Shown here: positions 1-8,420 of the stretch, piece after piece | How the letters are laid out: every line of letters starts with the position of its first letter | Position numbering within the stretch: position 1 is the first letter of the stretch | Source of the DNA: JAGQKC01 sp965223675 | GTDB taxonomy: Bacteria > Nitrospirota > Nitrospiria > Nitrospirales > UBA8639 | DNA length: 64,000 nucleotides | NCBI GenBank assembly: GCA_965223675.1 | Contig: OZ245013.1 | Location: 186,001-250,000 of the forward strand | Reading direction: 5' to 3' | The notes under the pieces: generated by a model | The model's input: the letters and a program-made list of their open reading frames with translations, nothing else | What the model was told of the DNA's origin: nothing | The model's database searches: none | Program-made: the position numbers and the translations under genes

Positions 1-3000
1 ATCGGCTCAAAGGGCCGTTGATGCGGCGGGGCTGGAAAGCGTGGATGGATGCGGGCAGCCCAGAGTTCACGCCGGACGTGATGACGAAGTATAAGTTTAA
101 CGCGCGGTATTTAGATGACATGCTGCGAGTGAGTTGGGATACGGCGTTTACCTACATAGCCAAAGCGATGATCATCATTGCGAAGCGGTACAGTGGGGAA
201 GCCGGGGCGCGCCGCTTGCGGGAGCAAGGCTATGCTCCTGAACAGATTGAAATGATGAAAGGGTCTGGCGTCCGATGCATGAAGTTTCGAGCGGGTATGC
301 CGGTCTTAGGAATTATCGGAAAGATGGGAGTCACACGCATGAATGGTGGGTGTGGAGCCTTGCTCGACACGTATGTGCGACAAGTGAAACCTCATCATGC
401 CCAAGGGGGCCGGTATTGGAATAACTATACATGGCATGGAGATCAGGATCCTTCACAACCCTGGTGGAATGGAACGCAAAACTCTGATGAAGATTTGAAC
501 GATATGCGGTTCTGTAAATTCAACACGAGTTGGGGGAAGAACTTCGTGGAGAACAAGATGCCGGAAGCGCATTGGAAACTCGAGAGCATAGAACGTGGGG
601 GGCGAATCGCAGTGATCACTCCAGAGTACAACCCGACGGCCTATCGGGCAGACTACTGGATCCCAGTCAGACCTGAATCGGATGGATCGTTCTTTCTCGG
701 TGCGTGCAAAATTCTCTTAGATGAAAATATGTACGATCACGATTATTGTAAAGCAAATACGGACATGCCGCTGCTGGTCAGAACAGACACGTTGCAATAC
801 TTGGATCCGCGAGAAGTCATAAAAGAGTATCAACTTCCAGATTTTTCACACAGCTATTCCGGTAAAGTCCAAACATTGAAGCCTCAACACATCGCGAGAT
901 TAGGCGGGTTGATGGTGTGGGATCTCAATAAAGATCAGGCGGTTCCTCTCCACAGAGAATTAGTTGGGTGGCATTTTAAAAATAGTGGCATTGATCCGGC
1001 GCTCATGGGAACGTTTCGTGTGAAATTGCTGAACGGTCGAGAAGTCGATGTGATGCCTATTTTCCAAATGTATCAATCTCACTTGCAGGATTACGACTTG
1101 GATACGGTCCATCAGATCTGTCGATCACCGAAGGACTTGATCGTTCGGTGGGGACGAGATATCGGCACGATTAAACCCGCGGCAATCCATAATGGGGAAG
1201 GCGTCTGCCATTATTTCCATATGACCCAAAATGGGCGAGCCGCTGCCCTGAGTCTTATTTTGACGGGAAATATCGGAAAGTTCGGGACGGGCTGTCATAC
1301 CTGGTCGGGAAATTACAAAGCTGGAGTGTGGGCTGCGACGCCATGGTCGGGCGAAGGGTTATCGGTCCATACGGGAGAGGATCCCTTTCATATTACGACA
1401 GATCCCAACGCACATGGGAAGGAGATCAAGACCAAATCCTATTACTATGGAGAAGAGCCGGGGTATTGGAACCACGGGGATACAGCATTGATCGTGAACA
1501 CGCCCAAGTATGGCCGACGAGTGTTTACAGGGAAGACGCACATGCCAACCCCGAGCAAGCTTCGCTGGGTAACAAATGTCAATATCCTGAATAATGCAAA
1601 GCATCATTATGACATGGTGAAAAATGTCGATTCTCATATTGAAACCATCGTCAACCAAGAAGTCGAAATGACGTCGGATGTCAATCATGCGGACGTGTCA
1701 TTTGCGGTCAACACCTGGATGGAGTTCACTTACCCAGAAATGACAGCCTGCGTATCCAATCCCTGGGTGCAAGTCTGGAAGGGCGGGATTCGCCCCTTGT
1801 ATGACACGCGGAATGACCTGGATACGGTCGCTGGAGTGGCCTCGAAGCTTGCGGAGATGACAGGGGATATTCGCTTCCGGGACTACTTCAAATTTGTCTA
1901 TGAAAATCGTGTCGATGTGTATACGCAGCGGTTGATCGACGCTGGAACGACCACGTACGGGTACAGTGTGGATGCGATGCTCAAATCCGAAAAAGGTTGG
2001 ATGGTCATGTGTCGGACCTATCCACGTATTCCCTTCTGGGAAGAGACGAACGAGAGCAAACCGCAGTGGACAAGAAGCGGACGTCTTGAAACCTATCGCG
2101 TGGAACCGGAAGCGATCGAGTACGGCGAAAATTTTATTGTGCACCGCGAAGGCACGGAAGCGACGCCGTACCTGCCGAATGCGATTATGTCTTCGAATCC
2201 CTATATTCGTCCGGATGATTACGGGATTCCGATCACGGCGCAGCACCATGATGATAAGACGGTGCGGAATATCAAACTGCCGTGGCAGGAGATCAAACGG
2301 TACTCGAATCCGTTGTGGGAGAAGGGGTATCAGTTCTATTGTGTAACGCCCAAAACGCGGCACCGGGTGCACAGTCAGTGGTCAGTGAACGACTGGGTGC
2401 AGATGTATGAATCGAACTTTGGCGATGCGTACCGGATGGATAAACGGACGCCGGGGGTCGGGGAGCATCAATTACATATCAATCCATCTGCCGCGAAGGA
2501 TCGGGGGATCAACGACGGGGACTATGTCTATGTCGATGGGAACCCGGTGGATCGGCCGTATCGGGGCTGGAAGCCGAGTGATCCGTATTATAAGGTGGCC
2601 CGGTTGATGATTCGGGCGAAATATAACCCGTCCTTCCCGTATCATGTGACGATGGCGAAGCATGCGCCGTATGTGTCGACGGCGAAGTCGGTGAAGGGGC
2701 ATGAAACGCGGCCGGATGGCCGGGCGATTGCGATGGATACGGGGTATCAATCGAACTTCCGGTATGGGGCGCAACAGTCCTTTACACGAAGTTGGTTAAT
2801 GCCGATGCATCAGACAGATTCGTTGCCGGGTAAGAGTGCCAATAAATGGAAATTCAAATGGGGATTCGAAATTGATCATCATGCGGTTAATACGACTCCC
2901 AAAGAATGTTTGATCCGGATTACGAAAGCCGAAGATGGAGGGATCGGAGGCCGAGGTCCGTGGGAGCCGGTCCGCACCGGTTTTACACCGGGGCAGGAGA

Positions 3001-3053
3001 ATGAGTTCATGATTAAGTGGCTCAAAGGCGACCACATAAAAATCAAAGTGTGA
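1..3053 (+). CDS. nxrA: Nitrite oxidoreductase alpha subunit NxrA, 5' end cut off
   Basis: Catalytic molybdopterin (bis-MGD) subunit of nitrite oxidoreductase, which oxidises nitrite to nitrate; in Nitrospira the enzyme is membrane-associated and faces the periplasm. The frame is open from base 3 with no start in view, and about 1,017 codons are visible. Nitrospira NxrA has roughly 1,150 residues, so some 130 N-terminal residues are missing, including the export signal and the first iron-sulfur motif. Seen in the protein: a molybdopterin oxidoreductase body, a glycine-rich cofactor segment (ILTGNIGKFGTGCHTWSGN) and the C-terminal dinucleotide-binding domain. The neighbouring nxrB supports the call. 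The 3' half looks richer in G and C than the middle of the gene. A closely related type II DMSO reductase-family enzyme is the only alternative, and the NxrB match makes it unlikely. Confidence 0.95.
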   Translation, partial: RLKGPLMRRGWKAWMDAGSPEFTPDVMTKYKFNARYLDDMLRVSWDTAFTYIAKAMIIIAKRYSGEAGARRLREQGYAPEQIEMMKGSGVRCMKFRAGMPVLGIIGKMGVTRMNGGCGALLDTYVRQVKPHHAQGGRYWNNYTWHGDQDPSQPWWNGTQNSDEDLNDMRFCKFNTSWGKNFVENKMPEAHWKLESIERGGRIAVITPEYNPTAYRADYWIPVRPESDGSFFLGACKILLDENMYDHDYCKANTDMPLLVRTDTLQYLDPREVIKEYQLPDFSHSYSGKVQTLKPQHIARLGGLMVWDLNKDQAVPLHRELVGWHFKNSGIDPALMGTFRVKLLNGREVDVMPIFQMYQSHLQDYDLDTVHQICRSPKDLIVRWGRDIGTIKPAAIHNGEGVCHYFHMTQNGRAAALSLILTGNIGKFGTGCHTWSGNYKAGVWAATPWSGEGLSVHTGEDPFHITTDPNAHGKEIKTKSYYYGEEPGYWNHGDTALIVNTPKYGRRVFTGKTHMPTPSKLRWVTNVNILNNAKHHYDMVKNVDSHIETIVNQEVEMTSDVNHADVSFAVNTWMEFTYPEMTACVSNPWVQVWKGGIRPLYDTRNDLDTVAGVASKLAEMTGDIRFRDYFKFVYENRVDVYTQRLIDAGTTTYGYSVDAMLKSEKGWMVMCRTYPRIPFWEETNESKPQWTRSGRLETYRVEPEAIEYGENFIVHREGTEATPYLPNAIMSSNPYIRPDDYGIPITAQHHDDKTVRNIKLPWQEIKRYSNPLWEKGYQFYCVTPKTRHRVHSQWSVNDWVQMYESNFGDAYRMDKRTPGVGEHQLHINPSAAKDRGINDGDYVYVDGNPVDRPYRGWKPSDPYYKVARLMIRAKYNPSFPYHVTMAKHAPYVSTAKSVKGHETRPDGRAIAMDTGYQSNFRYGAQQSFTRSWLMPMHQTDSLPGKSANKWKFKWGFEIDHHAVNTTPKECLIRITKAEDGGIGGRGPWEPVRTGFTPGQENEFMIKWLKGDHIKIKV

Positions 3054-3060
3054 GGGCATG

Positions 3061-3128
3061 GGGGCCAGGATTTATGTCTTTTCAAAGCCGTCTGGAAAGA
3101 ACCATACACCCCTTCCTACCCTGGCCCC
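3061..3128. repeat. Long-loop inverted repeat after nxrA
   Basis: A perfect 9-base arm GGGGCCAGG (3061-3069) has its complement CCTGGCCCC at 3120-3128, with about 50 bases between. It begins eight bases after the nxrA stop. There is no T-run, so it is not a classical intrinsic terminator. It could be an mRNA 3' end or processing structure between nxrA and the receiver gene, or chance. Confidence 0.35.
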
Positions 3129-3214
3129 TTCCTTCTCCTCAATACGGGTGTAGTGAAAGATGATCATGTATGGCGGTACATCTCGAATGACAATCACGCA
3201 AGGAAAAGAAAAAT

Positions 3215-3652
3215 TTGAATTACGATCAAGAACCGTCGGCCCGAATGCCTTGTGTGTTTGTTGTAGATGATGAGGATATTATTCGACGTGGCATTGTCCA
3301 ACGATTGACACGGCATCATTTCCAAGTACGAGATTTTGATTCGGGAGAGGCGTTGTTGCACTTTGCGGAATCGCAAGATGAAGTTCCAGATGTGGTGGTA
3401 TTGGACTATAACCTGCCAGGGTTGAGCGGTCTGGAAACGTTAAAAGAGTTGAAAGAAAGGATTCCCATGGTGACCGCAGTCATTTTGACCGCCTACAAGG
3501 AAGCCGTCGATATAGAGATGGCCAGGAACCTAGGAGTGTCTGAAATATTTACCAAGAATGTAGAGCTCGATGGGATAGTGACTATTGTCAATGGAGCAGT
3601 TGCCATTCATAAACTGCGCAATAAAAAAGTGACATATTCTAGTCTTGAATAG
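3215..3652 (+). CDS. Stand-alone response regulator receiver protein
   Basis: A CheY-like receiver domain of 145 residues with no output domain. All phosphotransfer residues are visible: acidic pair D18/D19, phosphoacceptor D64 (VVLDYNLPGLSG), T92 and K114. The start is a TTG at 3215 with AAGGAAAAG just upstream; an ATG at 3245 (residue 11) is the alternative and still keeps the whole domain. It lies between nxrA and nxrB on the same strand, 161 bases after one and 62 before the other, so it is probably co-transcribed with the enzyme. With no DNA-binding domain it would have to act by protein contact or as a phosphate relay. No cognate histidine kinase is adjacent; the nearest kinase is at 14.6-16 kb. 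Confidence 0.85.
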   Translation: MNYDQEPSARMPCVFVVDDEDIIRRGIVQRLTRHHFQVRDFDSGEALLHFAESQDEVPDVVVLDYNLPGLSGLETLKELKERIPMVTAVILTAYKEAVDIEMARNLGVSEIFTKNVELDGIVTIVNGAVAIHKLRNKKVTYSSLE

Positions 3653-3714
3653 AAAAATCCGCGATAGGAGAACATTCTTAGGATTAATTTTAAACTTGCT
3701 AAACGGAGGAAACC

Positions 3715-5004
3715 ATGCCAGAGGTTTATAATTGGCACCTAGGACGGAAGATGCTGTATCCGTATGAGGAGCGGCATCCGAAATGGCAATTTGCCTTTGT
3801 GTTTAACATCAACCGGTGTTTGGCCTGTCAAACGTGCTCGATGGCGGATAAGTCGACCTGGTTGTTCTCGAAGGGGCAGGAGTACATGTGGTGGAACAAC
3901 GTGGAGACGAAGCCCTATGGGGGGTATCCGCAGTTCTACGACGTGAAGATCACGCAGTTGGTGGAACAAGTCAATCCCGGGGGGCAGGTGTGGAACGTGC
4001 GGGTGGGCCGCAAACACCATGCGCCGTACGGGGTGTTTGAAGGGATGACCATTTTTGACGCGGGGGCGAAGATCGGGCAAGCGGCGATCGGGTACATCCC
4101 CACGGACCAAGAATGGCGGTTTGTGAACATTTATGAAGATACAGCCACGTCGATGCGAGCGATCGTGGAAGGCGTGGATAAGACGGGGTTCACGAAAGAA
4201 GAGCCGTGGAAGATGACGGGCAGTAGTTTGCCGGAGCATGAGACGTACTTCTTCTATCTGCAACGGATCTGTAACCACTGTACGTATCCGGGGTGTCTGG
4301 CGGCGTGTCCGCGCAAGGCCATCTACAAGCGGCCGGAAGACGGGATCGTGTTGATCGACCAGAACCGGTGCCGGGGGTACAAGAAGTGTGTGGAGCAGTG
4401 CCCGTATAAGAAGCCGATGTATCGGGGGACGACGCGGGTGACGGAGAAGTGTATTGCGTGTTACCCCCGGGTGGAAGGCAAAGACCCGTTAACCGGGGGC
4501 GAGCCCATGGAGACGCGCTGCATGGCGGCCTGTGTCGGGAAGATCCGGCTGCAGAGCCTGGTGAAAGTGGGCGAAGATGGGTTGTGGGCGGAAGACCGGT
4601 GGAATCCGTTGTACTATGCCATCCGGGTGGAGCAAGTGGCGTTGCCACTGTACCCGCAATGGGGGACGGAGCCCAATGGGTATTACATTCCGCCACGGCA
4701 GGCGCCGCGGGGGTATACCCGGCAGATGTTTGGGCCGGGGGTGGATAACGCGATCGAGAAGTACTTGGTGCCGAGTCGGGAGTTGTTGGCGGTGCTGCAG
4801 TTGTGGCGGGCGAGCCAACAGATCCTGTTCCGCTATGACGTGATTCCGGGCCCGAAAGTGTTTGAGACCAACATTCACGGGAAGAAGTTCGAGATGTACA
4901 ACGATACGGTGTTGGGCTTCAACAAGTCAGGCAAGGAAGCCGTGCGGCAGCAAGTCGAAGAGCCGATCTACATTCGCCCAGCCGAGCGGGTGAACTGGCT
5001 GTAA
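3715..5004 (+). CDS. nxrB: Nitrite oxidoreductase beta subunit NxrB
   Basis: Electron-transfer subunit that passes electrons from NxrA through four iron-sulfur clusters. It has 429 residues, the usual Nitrospira length, and an ATG eight bases after the start of a GGAGGA site (3705-3710). Cysteine groups seen: C35-x2-C38-x2-C41 with Asp45 in the fourth place; C186-x2-C189-x4-C194-x3-C198; C219 with Tyr222, then C225 and C229; and C246/C249 with C269 and C273. The Tyr222 position is a tryptophan in NarH, where that cluster is [3Fe-4S]. No signal peptide is present, as expected for a subunit carried out with a partner. Codon use is strongly G/C-ending compared with the genes around it. A strong terminator follows. 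Confidence 0.97.
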   Translation: MPEVYNWHLGRKMLYPYEERHPKWQFAFVFNINRCLACQTCSMADKSTWLFSKGQEYMWWNNVETKPYGGYPQFYDVKITQLVEQVNPGGQVWNVRVGRKHHAPYGVFEGMTIFDAGAKIGQAAIGYIPTDQEWRFVNIYEDTATSMRAIVEGVDKTGFTKEEPWKMTGSSLPEHETYFFYLQRICNHCTYPGCLAACPRKAIYKRPEDGIVLIDQNRCRGYKKCVEQCPYKKPMYRGTTRVTEKCIACYPRVEGKDPLTGGEPMETRCMAACVGKIRLQSLVKVGEDGLWAEDRWNPLYYAIRVEQVALPLYPQWGTEPNGYYIPPRQAPRGYTRQMFGPGVDNAIEKYLVPSRELLAVLQLWRASQQILFRYDVIPGPKVFETNIHGKKFEMYNDTVLGFNKSGKEAVRQQVEEPIYIRPAERVNWL

Positions 5005-5032
5005 GTACTCTCTCGAGAAGAAGCTGCGAGAT

Positions 5033-5066
5033 AAAAGGCAGGAGGCTACAACCTCCTGCCTTTTTT
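5033..5066 (+). terminator. Intrinsic terminator after nxrB
   Basis: A 13-base perfect stem (AAAAGGCAGGAGG at 5033-5045 pairing with CCTCCTGCCTTTT at 5052-5064) around the loop CTACAA, ending in six T residues. It lies 29 bases after the nxrB stop and closes the nxr transcription unit. Confidence 0.92.
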
Positions 5067-5335
5067 ATCTTGAAATGCTCAAATAATTTCTTAAAGTTTT
5101 ATCTGGTCTTCCCAGGGTTTTGTGGACACATTAGGAAGTATGGTGAACTTCCCTCGTTTCCGTTTGTATCAGCCATCAAAATAACTTGCATCTACTTCCA
5201 TCTCCCATGCTAGGACATTTCATCTTGAATAGCCTGGCAAATGACTTCTCGTACCCTGTGAAAGTATCAGGCCGCGTCGCTCTTATTCACTTCTACCAAC
5301 TATTCTGAAATCATTCCTATAATCCAGGATGGCCC
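5067..5335. other. Intergenic stretch between the nxrB terminator and the YceI gene
   Basis: This 270-base tail separates convergent genes. I see no open frame, tRNA-like sequence or clear hairpin in it. Confidence 0.5.
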
Positions 5336-5977
5336 CTATCCTTTCGTTGGCTGGGCTGATGGGAGATTTTTTTCTTGAATGACCTCAACTTCGAGCATGA
5401 TTTGCACTTCATCCCCAACCATAAGACCCCCATTGTCCAGCATCTTGCTAAACTTCATGCCAAAGTCTTTGCGATTCAATGTTCCTTCCGCGCTAAAACC
5501 TGCACGAAGATTGCCCCATGGGTCTTTCGCTACGCCATTAAAAGTCCCAACCAGCGTAATTTCTTTTGTCACTCCTCGTATCGTGATATCTCCAAGTGCT
5601 GTATAGGTATCTCCAGTTTTCTTATAACTTTTCATTGTATAGGTCATAGTCGGATATGTTTGTACATCAAAGAAATCGGGGCTTCGAAGGTGTTCGTCTC
5701 GTTTTTCATGGTCAGTGAACACCGACTTGGTTTGAATGACCGCTTCAATCGTTTTAAACTCTTTTGCCTCGGGATCCATTTTTACCGCACCCGTATAGTC
5801 CAAAAACTTGCCTTTGGTTTTAGAGACAACCATGTGTTTCACCTGAAACTCGATAGTCGTATGATCATGATCAATCTTCCATCGCGACACCTCAGCCGAG
5901 ACGCCTCCCACACTCAACAGGATACTCAGTACTGCGAACACCATCGCTACTTTCATTTTCTCTACATGTCTCATCAT
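5336..5977 (-). CDS. YceI-family periplasmic protein
   Basis: A 213-residue exported protein of the YceI/lipocalin-like family, whose beta-barrel members bind isoprenoid-type lipids. Seen: a signal peptide (MKVAMVFAVLSILLSVGGVSA), then the family opening WKIDHDHTTIEFQVKHM and motifs SVFTDHEKRDEHLRSPDFFD and TYPTMTY. An AGGAGG at 5983-5988 lies five bases before the chosen ATG; a second ATG follows at once. It is the last of five minus-strand genes running from the MarR regulator at 8.9 kb and lies 111 bases after the DsbA-like gene, so it may be the end of that operon or have its own promoter. The substrate here is unknown. Confidence 0.9.
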   Translation of the reverse strand: MMRHVEKMKVAMVFAVLSILLSVGGVSAEVSRWKIDHDHTTIEFQVKHMVVSKTKGKFLDYTGAVKMDPEAKEFKTIEAVIQTKSVFTDHEKRDEHLRSPDFFDVQTYPTMTYTMKSYKKTGDTYTALGDITIRGVTKEITLVGTFNGVAKDPWGNLRAGFSAEGTLNRKDFGMKFSKMLDNGGLMVGDEVQIMLEVEVIQEKNLPSAQPTKG

Positions 5978-6088
5978 CTATACCTCCTGATTAAAATCTT
6001 ATTAAGACTTCATGCGTCTGTTCGTCCCCACGACGCTTCAACTCACCAATTCCTTCAACATCATCAACATTCATGAGACGCCTTTGTG

Positions 6089-6736
6089 TCACGAATAAGT
6101 CGCTGTCGTATTCAACCATGTTTCAACAATTGGAACAAGCAAATCAAGTGACTGATAGCCATGAGCCAAGATTGTCGTCTCCTCGACCTTTTGCCCAAGA
6201 AGTGTGGGAAATCCACTCACGCCCAACTCACGAGATCGGTCAAATTCTTTCAAAACGTTCTCTCTTAATTCTGGACTCCGAAATAATCCGACAAACTGAT
6301 CCCGAGGCAACCCCTGATCAACGGCTAAGTTTGCTAACGCATCCTCCTTGGTCACATCTCTATTCTCTACGTAAAAGGCTTCTTGAACATGTTTCAAGTA
6401 TGTGAACTCCTGAGAAGGGGCTATGTTCTTCACAGCGACAACGGCACGTGAAGCCGGTTCTGTATCATAGGTAAAGGTGGAATCCATTTGAAAATTAAAG
6501 TTAAAAGGTTGGCCTGTTCGTTCATGCACTGCATGCCAATGTCCAAGGATATATGCTCGTCTCTGCTCATCGAATCGTTCCGTATTCCCAGGCCGCAGTC
6601 CACCGACAAGCAATTGAATGGCACATCGATCCTGATAGCGTTCACGCACAGCCTCAATGACCGGAGAAAACCCCCAGCACCACGAACACATGGGATCGGT
6701 GACATAGATGAGAGTTTGCATCGCTCGGACAGACAT
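6089..6736 (-). CDS. DsbA-family thiol-disulfide oxidoreductase
   Basis: A 215-residue thioredoxin-fold protein of the DsbA/FrnE type. The redox motif is C17-S-W-C20 in PMCSWCWGF, directly after the first beta strand, and the cis-proline strand is seen in SGFPTLLG. No signal peptide is present, so it is probably cytoplasmic, as FrnE-type proteins are. It starts only four bases after the stop of the upstream methyltransferase gene, which implies translational coupling. Met6 is an alternative start. Association with a methyltransferase, a reductase and a MarR regulator suggests handling of electrophilic or oxidising compounds; that role is inference. Confidence 0.85.
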   Translation of the reverse strand: MSVRAMQTLIYVTDPMCSWCWGFSPVIEAVRERYQDRCAIQLLVGGLRPGNTERFDEQRRAYILGHWHAVHERTGQPFNFNFQMDSTFTYDTEPASRAVVAVKNIAPSQEFTYLKHVQEAFYVENRDVTKEDALANLAVDQGLPRDQFVGLFRSPELRENVLKEFDRSRELGVSGFPTLLGQKVEETTILAHGYQSLDLLVPIVETWLNTTATYS

Positions 6737-6740
6737 TTAT

Positions 6741-7763
6741 TCAGCTTTTATACGAGACTAACACGTGTTCTTTCGACTCGGGGACCGGAAAGATTTCGCT
6801 TCTGGGAAATCCAGCATTCTGAAACATCTTGTCCAGTTCGGCAAAGGTGTACGCATCGCCTTTGGGCGTGGTCACTAACATGATCAACGAAAAGTCGGCC
6901 GACGCAGGGCTAATTCGATCGTCGTTTGGGACAAACTCTACCGAAATGACACGGCCATCCGGGTGAAGTGCGGCATGAACTTTTTTTAGCAACGAGGTAC
7001 AAGTATCAGGGTCAAAATGATGAAGAAAGTTTGGAAGCAGAACGAGGTCGTAACCAGACCCATACTCGACGGTAAATGCGTTCCCGACAATCGTCTGATA
7101 CCGTCTTCCCAAAGACGCCGCCTGAGCATTTTCCTTGGCGATTTCGAGCACAGGCGCAGAGTCCAGTCCCACGATAACTGATTCTTCGAAAATCTTTCCA
7201 ATCTCTACTCCAAACATTCCATGCCCAGCGGCTATATCCAGAACCTTTCGAACCGTCCGCTCTTGTTTAGACAGATACTCAGCTATCCATTTAGCCGGGC
7301 CGATCATCATCGGAACCATCGCTTTGGCAAATGTCACCCACTCAGGGTGCTCTTCCGCGGTTGTCCCTTTTTCATCCAGCGCAGTGCCCCCTTTTCGAAC
7401 GGCCTCTGTGAGATGTCGAAACCCGTCATAGAGGGGTGGTGATAACATAAATGCAACGGTTCCTCCCAGGTATGTGGGAGAAGAGTGCACCAGAAACGAT
7501 TTTGAAATAGGAGTCAAGCGATAACGATTATCTGTTTTTGTTAAAAAGCCAAGAATCGTCAAGCCATCCAAAAGCATTCTCATTCCACGCTCTGATGTCA
7601 CACAGCGCTTTGAGAGAGTTTTGACTGAATCATCTCCGTCTGCAATGGCTGTAAACACGTCTAACTCTACACCGGACTTGAGAATTGCGCTCTTTTGATG
7701 AGCATTAATCGTTTCAAATATGAGCTGAGGAGATAGGGAAGGAGAATCGTTTTGCGTATCCAT
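6741..7763 (-). CDS. SAM-dependent O-methyltransferase, acetylserotonin-OMT type
   Basis: A 340-residue small-molecule methyltransferase. Residues about 10-100 form the winged-helix dimerisation domain typical of plant-type O-methyltransferases (ELDVFTAIADGDDSVKTLSK). The SAM-binding motif VLDIAAGHGMFG is at 174-185, followed by the acidic strand IVGLDSA and the later motif LLPNFLHHFD. The substrate is not predictable. It lies 24 bases after the broken dehydrogenase and four bases before the DsbA-like gene, in a minus-strand operon headed by a MarR regulator. Confidence 0.85.
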   Translation of the reverse strand: MDTQNDSPSLSPQLIFETINAHQKSAILKSGVELDVFTAIADGDDSVKTLSKRCVTSERGMRMLLDGLTILGFLTKTDNRYRLTPISKSFLVHSSPTYLGGTVAFMLSPPLYDGFRHLTEAVRKGGTALDEKGTTAEEHPEWVTFAKAMVPMMIGPAKWIAEYLSKQERTVRKVLDIAAGHGMFGVEIGKIFEESVIVGLDSAPVLEIAKENAQAASLGRRYQTIVGNAFTVEYGSGYDLVLLPNFLHHFDPDTCTSLLKKVHAALHPDGRVISVEFVPNDDRISPASADFSLIMLVTTPKGDAYTFAELDKMFQNAGFPRSEIFPVPESKEHVLVSYKS

Positions 7764-7787
7764 ATGACGTTCCTCTATACATACTGA

Positions 7788-8408
7788 TTAACGAGCCAGA
7801 AAAACTTGTCCGTTCAACCGACCTTCAACACTTTTGCTATAGGCTAGAGCCACTCGTGGAACAGGAACAGGAACAGGAACAGGAACTGGTACGTGCCCTC
7901 TAAAAAATGATCTGATTTTCTCCATCGACTCCTCAACAACTGCAGGACTTACCGCATTGATACGAATCCCTCTCGGCATTTCAATGGATGCTCCACGAAC
8001 AAACCCTTCTAGACCTGCATTGACCGTGGTCACGGCGGTGCCACAATAGACAGGGTCGTGACTTAAGACTCCAGTGGTTACCGTAAATGATTCCCCATCA
8101 CAGACAAAATCACGACCGATCAGCATCAGATTAATTTGCCCCATGAGTTTGTTGCGAATCCCAATCTCGAATTCTTATTCTGTCAGATTCTCCAATGGAG
8201 CAAAATGGGCACTGCCGATCGTCGAAACGACCGCATCAACTTTTCCGATTGTTTGAAACATCTGTTTGATAGAATCTGTTGACGTAATGTCGACCATCGC
8301 ATCTTCACGACTGTGCCCGACTTTCACAATCGCATGTCTTTTCTCCAATTCTTTGACGCCTGCTTGACCAATAGTCCCATTCGCTCCAACCACCGCCATA
8401 ATCTTCAT
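7788..8408 (-). pseudogene. Short-chain dehydrogenase interrupted by an in-frame stop
   Basis: A small Rossmann-fold reductase. The first part has the cofactor motif G8-x2-G11-x2-G14 and runs to LTE at 8178. A TAA at 8175-8177 follows, and the same frame then continues without a shift (EFEIGIRNKLMGQ) into the second part, which carries the family's GLEGFVRGASIEMPRGIRINAVSP segment. One base change at the TAA would restore a 206-residue protein. A hexanucleotide run at 7858-7887 encodes a Pro-Val string near the C-terminus. The neighbours on both sides are intact. The lesion may be recent decay or a sequence error; restart at the ATG at 8144 would give only the C-terminal half. Confidence 0.85.
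7858..7887. repeat. GGAACA hexanucleotide repeat inside the dehydrogenase pseudogene
   Basis: Four perfect GGAACA units and a fifth ending in T are read on the minus strand as a run of Val-Pro dipeptides. Repeat-number changes would keep the frame. The run is out of character for this protein family, which normally has only one or two such residues there. Confidence 0.85.
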
Positions 8409-8420
8409 TCCTGTATCTTC

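Noticed and set aside
1698..2372. Long open frame on the minus strand inside nxrA
   Set aside because: It is the shadow of nxrA codon bias; composition is rich in Arg, Pro and His with no known motif.
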